Assembly (NCBI GenBank): GCA_963724015.1 | Contig: CAVRTM010000021.1 | Coordinates: forward strand, 62,001-126,000 | Length of the DNA: 64,000 nucleotides | From: CAVRTM01 sp963724015 | Lineage (GTDB): Bacteria; Actinomycetota; Actinomycetes; Actinomycetales; Dermatophilaceae | Direction: 5' to 3' | Shown here: positions 9,018 through 16,812 of the stretch, piece by piece | Position numbering within the stretch: the first letter of the stretch is position 1 | How the letters are laid out: each line of letters starts with the position of its first letter | The notes under the pieces: generated by a model | Databases searched by the model: none | Seen by the model: only the letters and a program-made list of their open reading frames with translations | What the model was told of the DNA's origin: nothing | Program-made: the position numbers and the translations under genes

Positions 9018-10325
9018 TCAGCAACGGCCGGTGCCCCACGCCGTGCAGGCGATTCGGACGTCCTCGGTCGAGCGGAGGATCATGGCGCCGCCGGTATTGA
9101 CCATGACCCCGTTGGTCCTCCCCCAGAACTGCATGAGGCGGGAGCTGGTCCCCTTGCCCATGCGTACGACGAGCTCCTCGCCCGGGTTGACGACCGTCCC
9201 CCGCGGGATCTCGTAGGTGCTGCTCCCGACGGACAGAACCTTGTAGGCGAGGTCGATCGGCGTGGTGCTGCGCGGACTGACCACGACATACTCCCCGTTC
9301 GGGTTGTCGACGTCGTCTCCCGGGGCGTCATAGTTGACGGAGAGGTTCACCTTTCCTTGGAGAGAGTCGCTGCAGGCGTAGAGGCACGGGTAGATGGCGT
9401 GCGCACGCACGTCCCCGTCCGGGTCGTACAGATACCCGCCGTCGCCGAACCCGCCGGTTTCGTCGACATTCTTGAAGTGCGCCGTGGTGTATCCCCAGTA
9501 CAGGGTCGTCGCGGTGTTGGTGCCCTTGCCCACCCGCAGCGTCAGCGTGCTCCCCGGCTGCACGCGGGTGCCCTTGGGGAACCAGTAGGAGTCCTGCGCC
9601 GCGCTGCGGACCCACCACCCGTCCAGGGGTAGGGCAACCGTTCCCAAGTTCCGGATGCGGATGTACTCCGTGTTGACGTTCAGGCGTTCGTCACCGTCAC
9701 CGTCGTAGTTGACCCACAGGGAGATGGGGGTGCTCTGCGACGGGCCTGACCCGCAGTACGTGGGGTCCCACAGGTTCTTGTGCGCGGCGGCGGCCTTCTC
9801 AGCGGCGGTGAAGTACGTCTTCCAGCGCCCGGTCTCCGGCGGGATGACGAGCGGCAAGGCATGACCGGCGTTGAGCAGGGACAGCTGCGGGTCGAGGTAG
9901 CCGGTGGGCGTCAAGACGTCGACGAAGCGGACCGGCCGCCCGAGACTGGATGAGCTGGCGTACGTCGCCGACATCCGCACCTGCTTGCCCAGCGTCAGGG
10001 CGTTCATCGCCGCAGTCGCCTCTGCGGCGTGACACTGCCCGGTCTCCATCGCCTGGATCCCGGCGTTGCGTACCGATTCGGTCATGACGATGCCGTCGCC
10101 CCAGGCGTCGATCGACTCCGTGTCGCCGTCAACGCCACGCATCACGCGCCCGTTCGCGGAGGTCTGGTGCTGCAGCCATGACGTCGGGGCGGCGACGGCC
10201 GTCGTCCCCATGAGCGCGCTGGCGACGGCGAGTGACGCCGTCAGGCCGACGCGACGGCGAGCACGCCGCCGCTGCGCCGCGGTCGGTTCAGTCGGCGCGG
10301 CGACCGACATCGAGTCATCGTGCAT
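9018..10325 (-). CDS. Secreted SNase-like nuclease with two lamin-tail-type repeats (paralogue 2)
   Basis: 435 residues, same plan as the gene at 7524: an Arg-rich N-terminus and hydrophobic stretch ending TAVAAPTSW, then an SNase-like domain with DGDT 66-69, Arg86, Glu94 and Arg130, then two lamin-tail repeats and the identical last nine-residue pattern ending AWGTGRC. It shares the GIQAMETGQCHAAE loop, with Gln in place of the usual metal-binding Asp. Identity between the two is high across the whole length, so a tandem duplication is likely. Each has its own upstream gap (about 190 and 90 bases), so they may be controlled separately. The in-frame ATG six codons in is a possible start. Confidence 0.85.
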   Translation of the reverse strand: MHDDSMSVAAPTEPTAAQRRRARRRVGLTASLAVASALMGTTAVAAPTSWLQHQTSANGRVMRGVDGDTESIDAWGDGIVMTESVRNAGIQAMETGQCHAAEATAAMNALTLGKQVRMSATYASSSSLGRPVRFVDVLTPTGYLDPQLSLLNAGHALPLVIPPETGRWKTYFTAAEKAAAAHKNLWDPTYCGSGPSQSTPISLWVNYDGDGDERLNVNTEYIRIRNLGTVALPLDGWWVRSAAQDSYWFPKGTRVQPGSTLTLRVGKGTNTATTLYWGYTTAHFKNVDETGGFGDGGYLYDPDGDVRAHAIYPCLYACSDSLQGKVNLSVNYDAPGDDVDNPNGEYVVVSPRSTTPIDLAYKVLSVGSSTYEIPRGTVVNPGEELVVRMGKGTSSRLMQFWGRTNGVMVNTGGAMILRSTEDVRIACTAWGTGRC

Positions 10326-10412
10326 GTGGACACCCCCTGGCTGAGTCGCGCATCACCGGCGCGCGCCTACGCTATATGGCCTAGGCCTTGCAGGCTGGTG
10401 ATTGGTTGAGCT

Positions 10413-11459
10413 TCATCCCGCTCGATGCGCGCGCCCCTCAGCCAGGGACGCGAGGTACCTGCCGTGTTCGGCGTGCAGCTCCGCGACACGCGTGTCGGCC
10501 CGCTCGGCATCAGGCGCAGAACGTCTCAGCTGCTCGACCGCCAGGCCCAGGAACCGTTCTGCGTCCCCAGGCTCGAGGCGCTCCGGATGGCGGAGGACGG
10601 TGAGGTACTGCTCACTCATGTGGTCGAACAGGGCCACCCCCCACGTCCCCAGCTCCGGGCGTGACTGCTGAAAGTGCATGATCCGTCGCCATTGCCTGAC
10701 CACGTCCAGGTGCTGGCTCGAGCGGGTGGCGAGCCGGCTGCCGACCCGCTGCTGGCGATAGCGGACGTAGACGTCCGGGGCAGCGGCGATGGATCTGGCC
10801 GTCAGGAGCGCCGCGAAGCTCCAGGGCAGGTCCTCGTAGAAACCATCTGGGAAGTGCAGGTGCTCACGAACCAGGAACTCGCGGCTGTACACCTTGTTCC
10901 AGGCGACGTTCAGCGTGGTGAGCACCTCGGGCCGCTGAGCCGCGGTGGCCCGCCCCTCAAGGGAAGTGAGAACGTCGGTCCGCGCGTTGACCAGCGGCGC
11001 CCGGGTCTCGTAGGTCCGCACGTGGTTGAGCAGGAGGAGGTCTGGGTGGTCCGTCTCCCGCAGACGGCGAAAGATGCGTGTCAGGGCGCCGGGATCCAGG
11101 GCGTCGTCCCCGTCGAGGAACAGGAGGTAGGAGCTCCGGGCATGCTCCATCGCCACGTTGCGGGCGTGGCCCGGTCCGCCGTTGTGGTCGAGCCGCACCA
11201 GCTCCAGCCGGTAGTCGGCCGATGAGAGGCGGTGCACGACGTCGGCCGTCCCGTCCGTGGAGGCATCGTCGACCACGATGAGCCTGAGGTCGTTGAAGTC
11301 CTGGTCCAGGACCGAACGCACGGACTCCTCCACGTAGGCCGCGACGTTGAAGACGGGCATGAGCACAGAGAACATCGACACCCGTGGACCATAACGAACC
11401 CTCTGGCGCCGCATCCGCGACGTGACGTCTTGTCCCGTCACGAACGCCATCGGCTGCAC
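10413..11459 (-). CDS. GT2 family glycosyltransferase
   Basis: About 348 residues. MFSVLMPVFNVAAYVEESVR, IVVDDASTDG and LFLDGDDALDPG are the GT2 nucleotide-binding and DxD motifs; FPDGFYEDLPWSF carries the later acidic pair. Several starts are possible: GTG 11459, ATG 11450, and an ATG at 11375 just before the domain. No ribosome site clearly decides. It reads divergently from the TagF-GT4 gene at 11632 and belongs to the same surface-polymer region. It is a single-domain enzyme without membrane segments, so it likely works with a separate lipid-linked acceptor. The sugar is unknown. Confidence 0.8.
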   Translation of the reverse strand: MQPMAFVTGQDVTSRMRRQRVRYGPRVSMFSVLMPVFNVAAYVEESVRSVLDQDFNDLRLIVVDDASTDGTADVVHRLSSADYRLELVRLDHNGGPGHARNVAMEHARSSYLLFLDGDDALDPGALTRIFRRLRETDHPDLLLLNHVRTYETRAPLVNARTDVLTSLEGRATAAQRPEVLTTLNVAWNKVYSREFLVREHLHFPDGFYEDLPWSFAALLTARSIAAAPDVYVRYRQQRVGSRLATRSSQHLDVVRQWRRIMHFQQSRPELGTWGVALFDHMSEQYLTVLRHPERLEPGDAERFLGLAVEQLRRSAPDAERADTRVAELHAEHGRYLASLAEGRAHRAG

Positions 11460-11631
11460 TTGCGTGCAATCGCGTATGACTACCCCCGAGAGAAGGCGCA
11501 GGCGCTAGCATCGGCGGCCACGTAGATCGCGTGTTGGGTAGTGGGGGCGAATTGATGACTGACCCGCGCGGCACCTCCCGTCCGCGTCGGAGCACCGACG
11601 TCCCCGCGCCATCGGCGAAGGAGCTCGGAGT

Positions 11632-14382
11632 ATGACCCCATTCGTCGTTGGGCTGAAGAGGTCGCGGCCGGTCAGGCAGTTCAAGAAGACCTCGGTGGGT
11701 CGCCTGGCCGTCAGTCTCGCGGCAGCCTATCGACAGAGTCAGGCAGCCGCCCGGGGGTCGGCCGCGAGCACGACGCCGGCTTCTGCTCGAAGGCACCGCA
11801 ACAGGCCCGTGGTGTCGGCGGCGCGGAGGTTCCGGGTCGAGGAGTACCTCGCCAAGTGCCGGACGCTGCCCATCGAGGACACTGTCGTGCTGTACGAGTC
11901 CTTTGACGGAAACGGCATGCTCGACAGCCCGCTGAGCATCTTCTGCGAGCTGCTCCAGGACCCGGACTTCGCCGAGCTCAAGCACGTGTGGGTCATCGCG
12001 GACGCCAAGGTGTACGCCGAGTCCATGGCTGAGTACGCCGGCCACCGTCGCGTCAGCTTCGTCACGTACAAGAGCAAGGAGTACTACGACCGGCTGTCGA
12101 CGGCGAAGTTCCTCATCAACAACACGTCGTTTCCCCGCGAGTTCGCCAAGCGCCCGGGTCAGGTCTACGTCAATACGTGGCACGGCATACCGCTCAAACG
12201 GATGGGCTATGACGTTCCCGACGGCGCGACGGGCGCCCGAAACATCCTGCGAAACCTGGTCGCGGCGGACTATCTGGTGTCGGCGAACGCCTATATGACA
12301 GACGTGATGTACAAGCAGGCCTTCAAGCTGGACGGGATCTATCGAGGCACGGTCATCCAGGCGGGCTACCCGCGGATCGACGGACAGTTCCTCAACGAGC
12401 ACGGACAGGCCCGGGTGCGTGAGGAACTGCGCGCCAAGGGTGTCGCGGTGGACGAGCGCGAGATCATCCTGTACGCCCCGACGTGGAGAGGCGATTCCTT
12501 CCAGGACCCCGACTTCGACCTCGAGAACCTCGTGCGACTGGTCGAGGAGGTCACGCGCCGGATCGACACCAACCGGCACCAGGTGCTGGTGAAGGTGCAC
12601 CAGTTCGTGTACCGCCGTGCCACCTTCGACTGGCGGCTGCAGGGTCTGCTGGTCCCCAACGACGTGCCCGTCAACAGCCTGCTCGGTGTGACCGATGTGC
12701 TGGTCACCGACTACTCGAGTCTGTTCTACGACTTCCTGGCGCAGGACAAGCCGGTGGTTTTCTACACGCCCGACCTGGACGACTACGAGGAGGGCCGGGG
12801 GTTCTACGCCCCTCCGAGCACGTGGCCCGGCCCCGTCGTGCGCACCGTGGAGGACCTCGCCGAGGAGCTCGCCACGTTGGCTGCCTGCTCGTCACCCGCC
12901 GTCCTCGCCCGACGGGCACGGTGGACGTCCGAGCACACGGGTCAGGAGGACGGCAGCTCAACCCGCAGGGTCGTGGACGTCATCTTCCGGGGCCTCCGAG
13001 GCGACGTGGCCATCCACGACGGGCTCGTCTCTCCGGAGAAGACACGCGTGCTCCTGTATGCCGGCGGGCTCTTCAGGAACGGGATCACCAGCTCGCTCCT
13101 CGCTCTGCTCAACCACATCGACTACTCGAGGTACGACGTCTCGATCTTCTACAACTACAGCAGCGACGAGGTGCGCCTTGGCTACGCACGCCAGGTGCAC
13201 CCCGCTGTGCGCCACTTCCCCCGGGTCGGAGCGATGATTCAGTCCTACAAGGACAAGCTCGACCGACACGCCCTCGAGGACCAGGGGTTCTTTGCTCGCG
13301 GCGTCGACAAGAAGCGTCAGCTCGCCGACTACAGGACCGAATGGGAACGGTGTTTCGGTGACCTGGAGTTCGACCACGTCATCGACTTCAGCGGGTACTC
13401 GCCTTTCTGGTCCCTCCTGCTCCTGCAGGGCAACGCGCCGACCACGTCGATCTGGGTTCACAACGACATGAAGCGTGAGGTCGCGAAGGTGACCGGCGGG
13501 AAGCGGACTCACGAGCGCGCGCTGCCCTCGGTGTTCACGCTCTACCACCTGTTCGACAACGTCGTCTCGGCGTCGGAGGACCTGAACCGGATCACCGTGC
13601 GGGACCTGGGCCGGTTCGCCAAGGCTGACACGTTCACGTACGCCAGCAACGTCGTGGACTTCGCCGGCATCCAGGAGAAGGCGTATGGTCCCAGCGCCCT
13701 GGGTGCCTCAGCTGTCGTCGAGCCGTCGGACGGATCCGTCGACTTCGGGCACGGCGTGGGGGGTCAGCTCGCCAGGCTCGCCCACATCTACGGGTGGCAG
13801 ACGGTCGAGCAGGAGATCGGACGTCACAAGCTCAGGGATCTCTACATGCCGAGCCCCCCGGGCATGGTCAACTTCGTGTCCATCGGCCGGCTGTCCCCGG
13901 AGAAGAACCACGAGCGCCTGATTCGCGCTTTCGCCAAGGTGCACGCGGACGATCCCATGACCCGCCTGGTCATCTTCGGCGAAGGAGCGCTGCGGCCACA
14001 CCTGGAGGGGCTGATACGCCGCCTCGAGCTGGAGTCCGTGGTCGTGCTGGCCGGGCACCATGACAACCCGATGCCGGCAGTTGCCGCGGCTGACTGCTTC
14101 GTCTTCTCCAGCGACTACGAAGGCCAGGGCCTGGTGGTGCTCGAGGCGATGTCGCTCGGGATCCCGGTGGTGACCTGCGAGTTCGAGGTCGTGTGGAGCG
14201 TGGTCAGCGCCGACCGGGCTCTCGTGGTCGACCAGACCGTCGAGGCGCTCGCCGACGGGATGGCGGAGTTCCGCAGGGGAAACGTCCCGAAGCCACTGCT
14301 GGACACAGACGAGTACAACAGGAACGCCATCGCCGAGTTCGAGCGTGTGGTCGGTCCTGCCGATGCCGCGGAGCCGGCCTGA
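11632..14382 (+). CDS. TagF/TagB-like CDP-glycerol glycerophosphotransferase fused to GT4 glycosyltransferase
   Basis: 916 residues from ATG 11632, with GGAG a few bases upstream. The N-terminal half is a CDP-glycerol glycerophosphotransferase: VNTWHGIPLKRMG near 180, AGYPRID, LYAPTWRGDS, VKVHQF, and VTDYSSLFYDF near 358. The second half (from about 475) is a GT4/GT-B glycosyltransferase, with SIGRLSPEKNHERLI near 750, IFGEGALRP near 784 and SSDYEGQGLVVLEAMSLG near 826, the E-x7-E-type donor site. The domain order is the reverse of the 1205-residue protein at 1779, where the glycosyltransferase comes first. The two may build alternating sugar/polyol-phosphate repeats; that is inference. Confidence 0.85.
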   Translation: MTPFVVGLKRSRPVRQFKKTSVGRLAVSLAAAYRQSQAAARGSAASTTPASARRHRNRPVVSAARRFRVEEYLAKCRTLPIEDTVVLYESFDGNGMLDSPLSIFCELLQDPDFAELKHVWVIADAKVYAESMAEYAGHRRVSFVTYKSKEYYDRLSTAKFLINNTSFPREFAKRPGQVYVNTWHGIPLKRMGYDVPDGATGARNILRNLVAADYLVSANAYMTDVMYKQAFKLDGIYRGTVIQAGYPRIDGQFLNEHGQARVREELRAKGVAVDEREIILYAPTWRGDSFQDPDFDLENLVRLVEEVTRRIDTNRHQVLVKVHQFVYRRATFDWRLQGLLVPNDVPVNSLLGVTDVLVTDYSSLFYDFLAQDKPVVFYTPDLDDYEEGRGFYAPPSTWPGPVVRTVEDLAEELATLAACSSPAVLARRARWTSEHTGQEDGSSTRRVVDVIFRGLRGDVAIHDGLVSPEKTRVLLYAGGLFRNGITSSLLALLNHIDYSRYDVSIFYNYSSDEVRLGYARQVHPAVRHFPRVGAMIQSYKDKLDRHALEDQGFFARGVDKKRQLADYRTEWERCFGDLEFDHVIDFSGYSPFWSLLLLQGNAPTTSIWVHNDMKREVAKVTGGKRTHERALPSVFTLYHLFDNVVSASEDLNRITVRDLGRFAKADTFTYASNVVDFAGIQEKAYGPSALGASAVVEPSDGSVDFGHGVGGQLARLAHIYGWQTVEQEIGRHKLRDLYMPSPPGMVNFVSIGRLSPEKNHERLIRAFAKVHADDPMTRLVIFGEGALRPHLEGLIRRLELESVVVLAGHHDNPMPAVAAADCFVFSSDYEGQGLVVLEAMSLGIPVVTCEFEVVWSVVSADRALVVDQTVEALADGMAEFRRGNVPKPLLDTDEYNRNAIAEFERVVGPADAAEPA

Positions 14383-14502
14383 CCGCACCTCAGCTGTCAC
14401 TGTGCGCTCTGCGACCAGCGGTCGACCACTCGCGAAAGGCGGCCGGCTGTGTCCGTCCGCGTAATCTGCCGCGCGCCTGCGCCCCACAGAAAGGAACACC
14501 CC

Positions 14503-14694
14503 GTGCCTGACTCGTCCAAGCCGCCTTTCGCTGACGGCATCACGTTCGTCACGCCGCTTGATGCCACCGAGCTGGTCGATGAGCGCGACAGCGAGTGCGC
14601 CGCTGGTGGGCACCAGCTCATCCGGGACGGCGGGACCAGCTGTTTCTGCGGGGAGATCACGGAGGAGTCCGCGACCGAGCGCGTGGTGGACTGA
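14503..14694 (+). CDS. Small hypothetical protein with a C-terminal Cys cluster
   Basis: 63 residues from GTG 14503, preceded by AAAGGAA at good spacing. The protein is acidic and soluble. It contains one Cys in DSECAAGGHQL and a close pair in TSCFCGEITEE, so three Cys within ~30 residues. This could bind a metal, but there is no recognised family. It sits alone between the TagF-GT4 gene and a terminator, just before the convergent ino1. Codon use is like its neighbours. Function unknown. Confidence 0.5.
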   Translation: MPDSSKPPFADGITFVTPLDATELVDERDSECAAGGHQLIRDGGTSCFCGEITEESATERVVD

Positions 14695-14732
14695 TCTCGT
14701 CCGGGCCGCTGCCCGCTGAGCCGCACGGCAGA

Positions 14733-14770
14733 CGGCGGGGCCGGTCCGCCTGAACGGACCGACCCCGCCG
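14733..14770. terminator. Strong bidirectional hairpin terminator
   Basis: CGGCGGGGCCGGTCCG (14733-14748) pairs with CGGACCGACCCCGCCG (14755-14770), with one mismatch and a six-base loop. It separates the small gene ending at 14694 from the convergent ino1 gene ending at 14791 and can stop transcription from both sides. Confidence 0.75.
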
Positions 14771-14790
14771 CCGGCGGTGTGCGAGAGGAG

Positions 14791-15870
14791 CTACCGCTCG
14801 ACGGTGCCCTGGATGAAGGCCTCGACCAGGGCCGCGCCCTCGTCGTCCGGGTGCTGCACCGGCGGGGACTTCATCAGGTAGGACGAGGCGGACAGCAGCG
14901 CGCCGCCGATGCCGCGGTCCTTGGCGATCTTGGCCGCGCGGATCGCGTCGATGATGATGCCGGCCGAGTTGGGGGAGTCCCAGACCTCGAGCTTGTACTC
15001 CAGGTTCAGCGGCACGTCGCCGAACGCGCGACCCTCGAGGCGCACGTAGGCCCACTTGCGGTCGTCGAGCCACTGCACGTAGTCGCTCGGGCCGATGTGG
15101 ACGTTGCGCTCGCCGAGGTCGTGCTCGATGTTGCTGGTGACGGCCTGGGTCTTGGAGATCTTCTTGGACTCCAGGCGGTCGCGCTCGAGCATGTTCTTGA
15201 AGTCCATGTTGCCGCCGACGTTGAGCTGGTAGGTGCGGTCCAGCACGACGCCGCGGTCCTCGAACAGCTTGGCCATGACCCGGTGGGTGATGGTGGCGCC
15301 GACCTGGCTCTTGATGTCGTCACCGATGATCGGGACACCGGCGGCCTCGAACTTCGCGGCCCACTCGGGGTCGGAGGCGATGAAGACCGGCAGGGCGTTG
15401 ACGAAGGCGACGCCTGCGTCGATGGCGCACTGGGCGTAGTACTTGTCGGCGACCTCGGAGCCCACCGGCAGGTAGGACACGAGCACGTCGACCTTGGCGT
15501 CCTTGAGCGTCTGGACGATGTCCACCGGCTCGGCGTCGGACTCCTCGATGGTCAGGCGGTAGTACTTGCCCAGGCCGTCGTTGGTCACGCCACGCTGGAC
15601 GGTCACGCCGGTCGGCGGGACCTCGGCGATCTTGATGGTGTTGTTCTCGGAGGCGTTGATCGCGTCGGCCAGGTCGAAGCCGACCTTCTTGGCGTCGACG
15701 TCGAACGCGGCGACGAACTCCACGTCGTTGACGTGGTACTCCCCGAACTTGACGTGCATCAGCCCCGGCACCTTGCCGCTCGGGTCTGCGTCCTTGTAGT
15801 ACTCGACTCCCTGCACCAGCGAGCTGGCGCAGTTGCCGACGCCGACGATGGCGACGCGCACGGATCCCAT
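14791..15870 (-). CDS. ino1: Inositol-3-phosphate synthase
   Basis: 359 residues from ATG 15870, preceded by AAGGAGAACCCC. It converts glucose 6-phosphate to 1L-myo-inositol 1-phosphate using NAD, feeding phosphatidylinositol and mycothiol synthesis in actinobacteria. The N-terminal VRVAIVGVGNCASSLVQG is the NAD-binding fold. IGDDIKSQVGAT and NVGGNMDFKNML are signature segments of the short actinobacterial form, followed by SKKISKTQAV and the conserved C-terminal DAIRAAKIAKDRG. It lies 35 bases downstream of the PadR-type gene on the same strand, a pairing common in actinobacteria, so it is probably controlled by that regulator. Interestingly, an inositol degradation cluster starts 7 kb away. 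Confidence 0.95.
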   Translation of the reverse strand: MGSVRVAIVGVGNCASSLVQGVEYYKDADPSGKVPGLMHVKFGEYHVNDVEFVAAFDVDAKKVGFDLADAINASENNTIKIAEVPPTGVTVQRGVTNDGLGKYYRLTIEESDAEPVDIVQTLKDAKVDVLVSYLPVGSEVADKYYAQCAIDAGVAFVNALPVFIASDPEWAAKFEAAGVPIIGDDIKSQVGATITHRVMAKLFEDRGVVLDRTYQLNVGGNMDFKNMLERDRLESKKISKTQAVTSNIEHDLGERNVHIGPSDYVQWLDDRKWAYVRLEGRAFGDVPLNLEYKLEVWDSPNSAGIIIDAIRAAKIAKDRGIGGALLSASSYLMKSPPVQHPDDEGAALVEAFIQGTVER

Positions 15871-15905
15871 GGGGTTCTCCTTCGAAAGAGGGGTATGGCG
15901 GATGG

Positions 15906-16579
15906 TCAGGCGGAGCCGGCGGCTGGGCTGCCGCCGGGCGGAGGCTCGGGGGGCGGGGCCGCGGCCTGCGACGTGGCCGGGAGCGCGGCTGGGGGCGTGG
16001 CCGGAGGGGTGAGGGTGGTGCCGGACGACCGCTCGGTCTCGATCAGCTCCGAGAGCCAGCGGACCTCGCGCTCGGCCGAGTCCAGGCCGTGCCGCTGCAG
16101 CTCGGCGGTGTAGAGGTCCAGGCGCTCGCGGCCCCGGGCGGCCGCAGCGCGGATCGCCTCCAGCCGCTCCTCGAGCCGGCTGCGCCGGCCCTCCAGGATC
16201 CGCAGCCGCACCTCCGCCTGCGGTGCGGGAGAAGAAGGCGAAGTGCACGTCGAAGGTCTCGTCCTCCCAGGCGGACGGCCCCGACTGGGAGATCAGCGAC
16301 TGGAAGTGGTCCTTGCCGTCCGGCGTCAGCTCGTAGACGATCCGGGCCCGCCGGCTGGTCGGCCCCGCGGGCGCGACCGAGGACGCCGTACCGGGGGCCT
16401 CGGTGATCCAGCCGCGGCCGGACAGGTCGCGCAGGCAGGGGTAGAGCGTGCCGTAGGACAGCGGCCGGAACGCGCCGAGCGACGGCGTTGAGGCGCTTGC
16501 GCAGCTCGTAGCCGTGCATCGGGGAGTCGTGCAGGAGCCCGAGGATCGCGAGCTCGAGCAAGGCGCTGCGGCGGCTCAT
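15906..16579 (-). CDS. PadR family transcriptional regulator (two frameshifts)
   Basis: The N-terminus ALLELAILGLLHDSPMHGYELRKRLN is the winged-helix DNA-binding start of PadR proteins. The rest is recovered only by changing frame twice: after LNAV near 16480 (then LGAFRPLSYGTLYPCLRDL and YELTPDGKDHF), and after FFSRTA near 16217 (then EVRLRILEGRRSRLEERL and an alpha-helical C-terminal domain, ending in a Pro/Ala-rich tail). Each change is one extra base, so sequencing error is likelier than decay. It probably forms an operon with ino1 and binds the perfect palindrome at 16642-16662 in the divergent promoter region. The ligand is unknown. Confidence 0.8.
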
Positions 16580-16641
16580 GCGACTCCTTCCCCGAGGTGC
16601 GACGTGACAAAGTCGGACTATGTTCGGTCACCGTACCACCG

Positions 16642-16662
16642 GATATATCGATGCGATATATC
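16642..16662. promoter_or_regulatory. Perfect palindrome, probable PadR operator
   Basis: GATATATCG-ATG-CGATATATC forms nine-base arms around a three-base spacer, unusually AT-rich for this genome. It sits 63 bases upstream of the PadR-type start and 151 bases upstream of the penicillin-binding protein start, in a divergent promoter region. PadR proteins of this class bind such TATATCGA-type palindromes near their own genes. Binding is inferred. Confidence 0.7.
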
Positions 16663-16812
16663 TCGCCAGAAGCCGGTGGAAGTCGGCATGGGGACGGGGT
16701 GGCGCGGGCACAAGGAACGGGGCACCCACGCCGCGCGGTCATACTGGTTCGGTTGCCTGAGGGGCGCGTCGCTGCGCCCGCACGGCCGCGCACCCCTGAG
16801 GAAAGAAGATCC

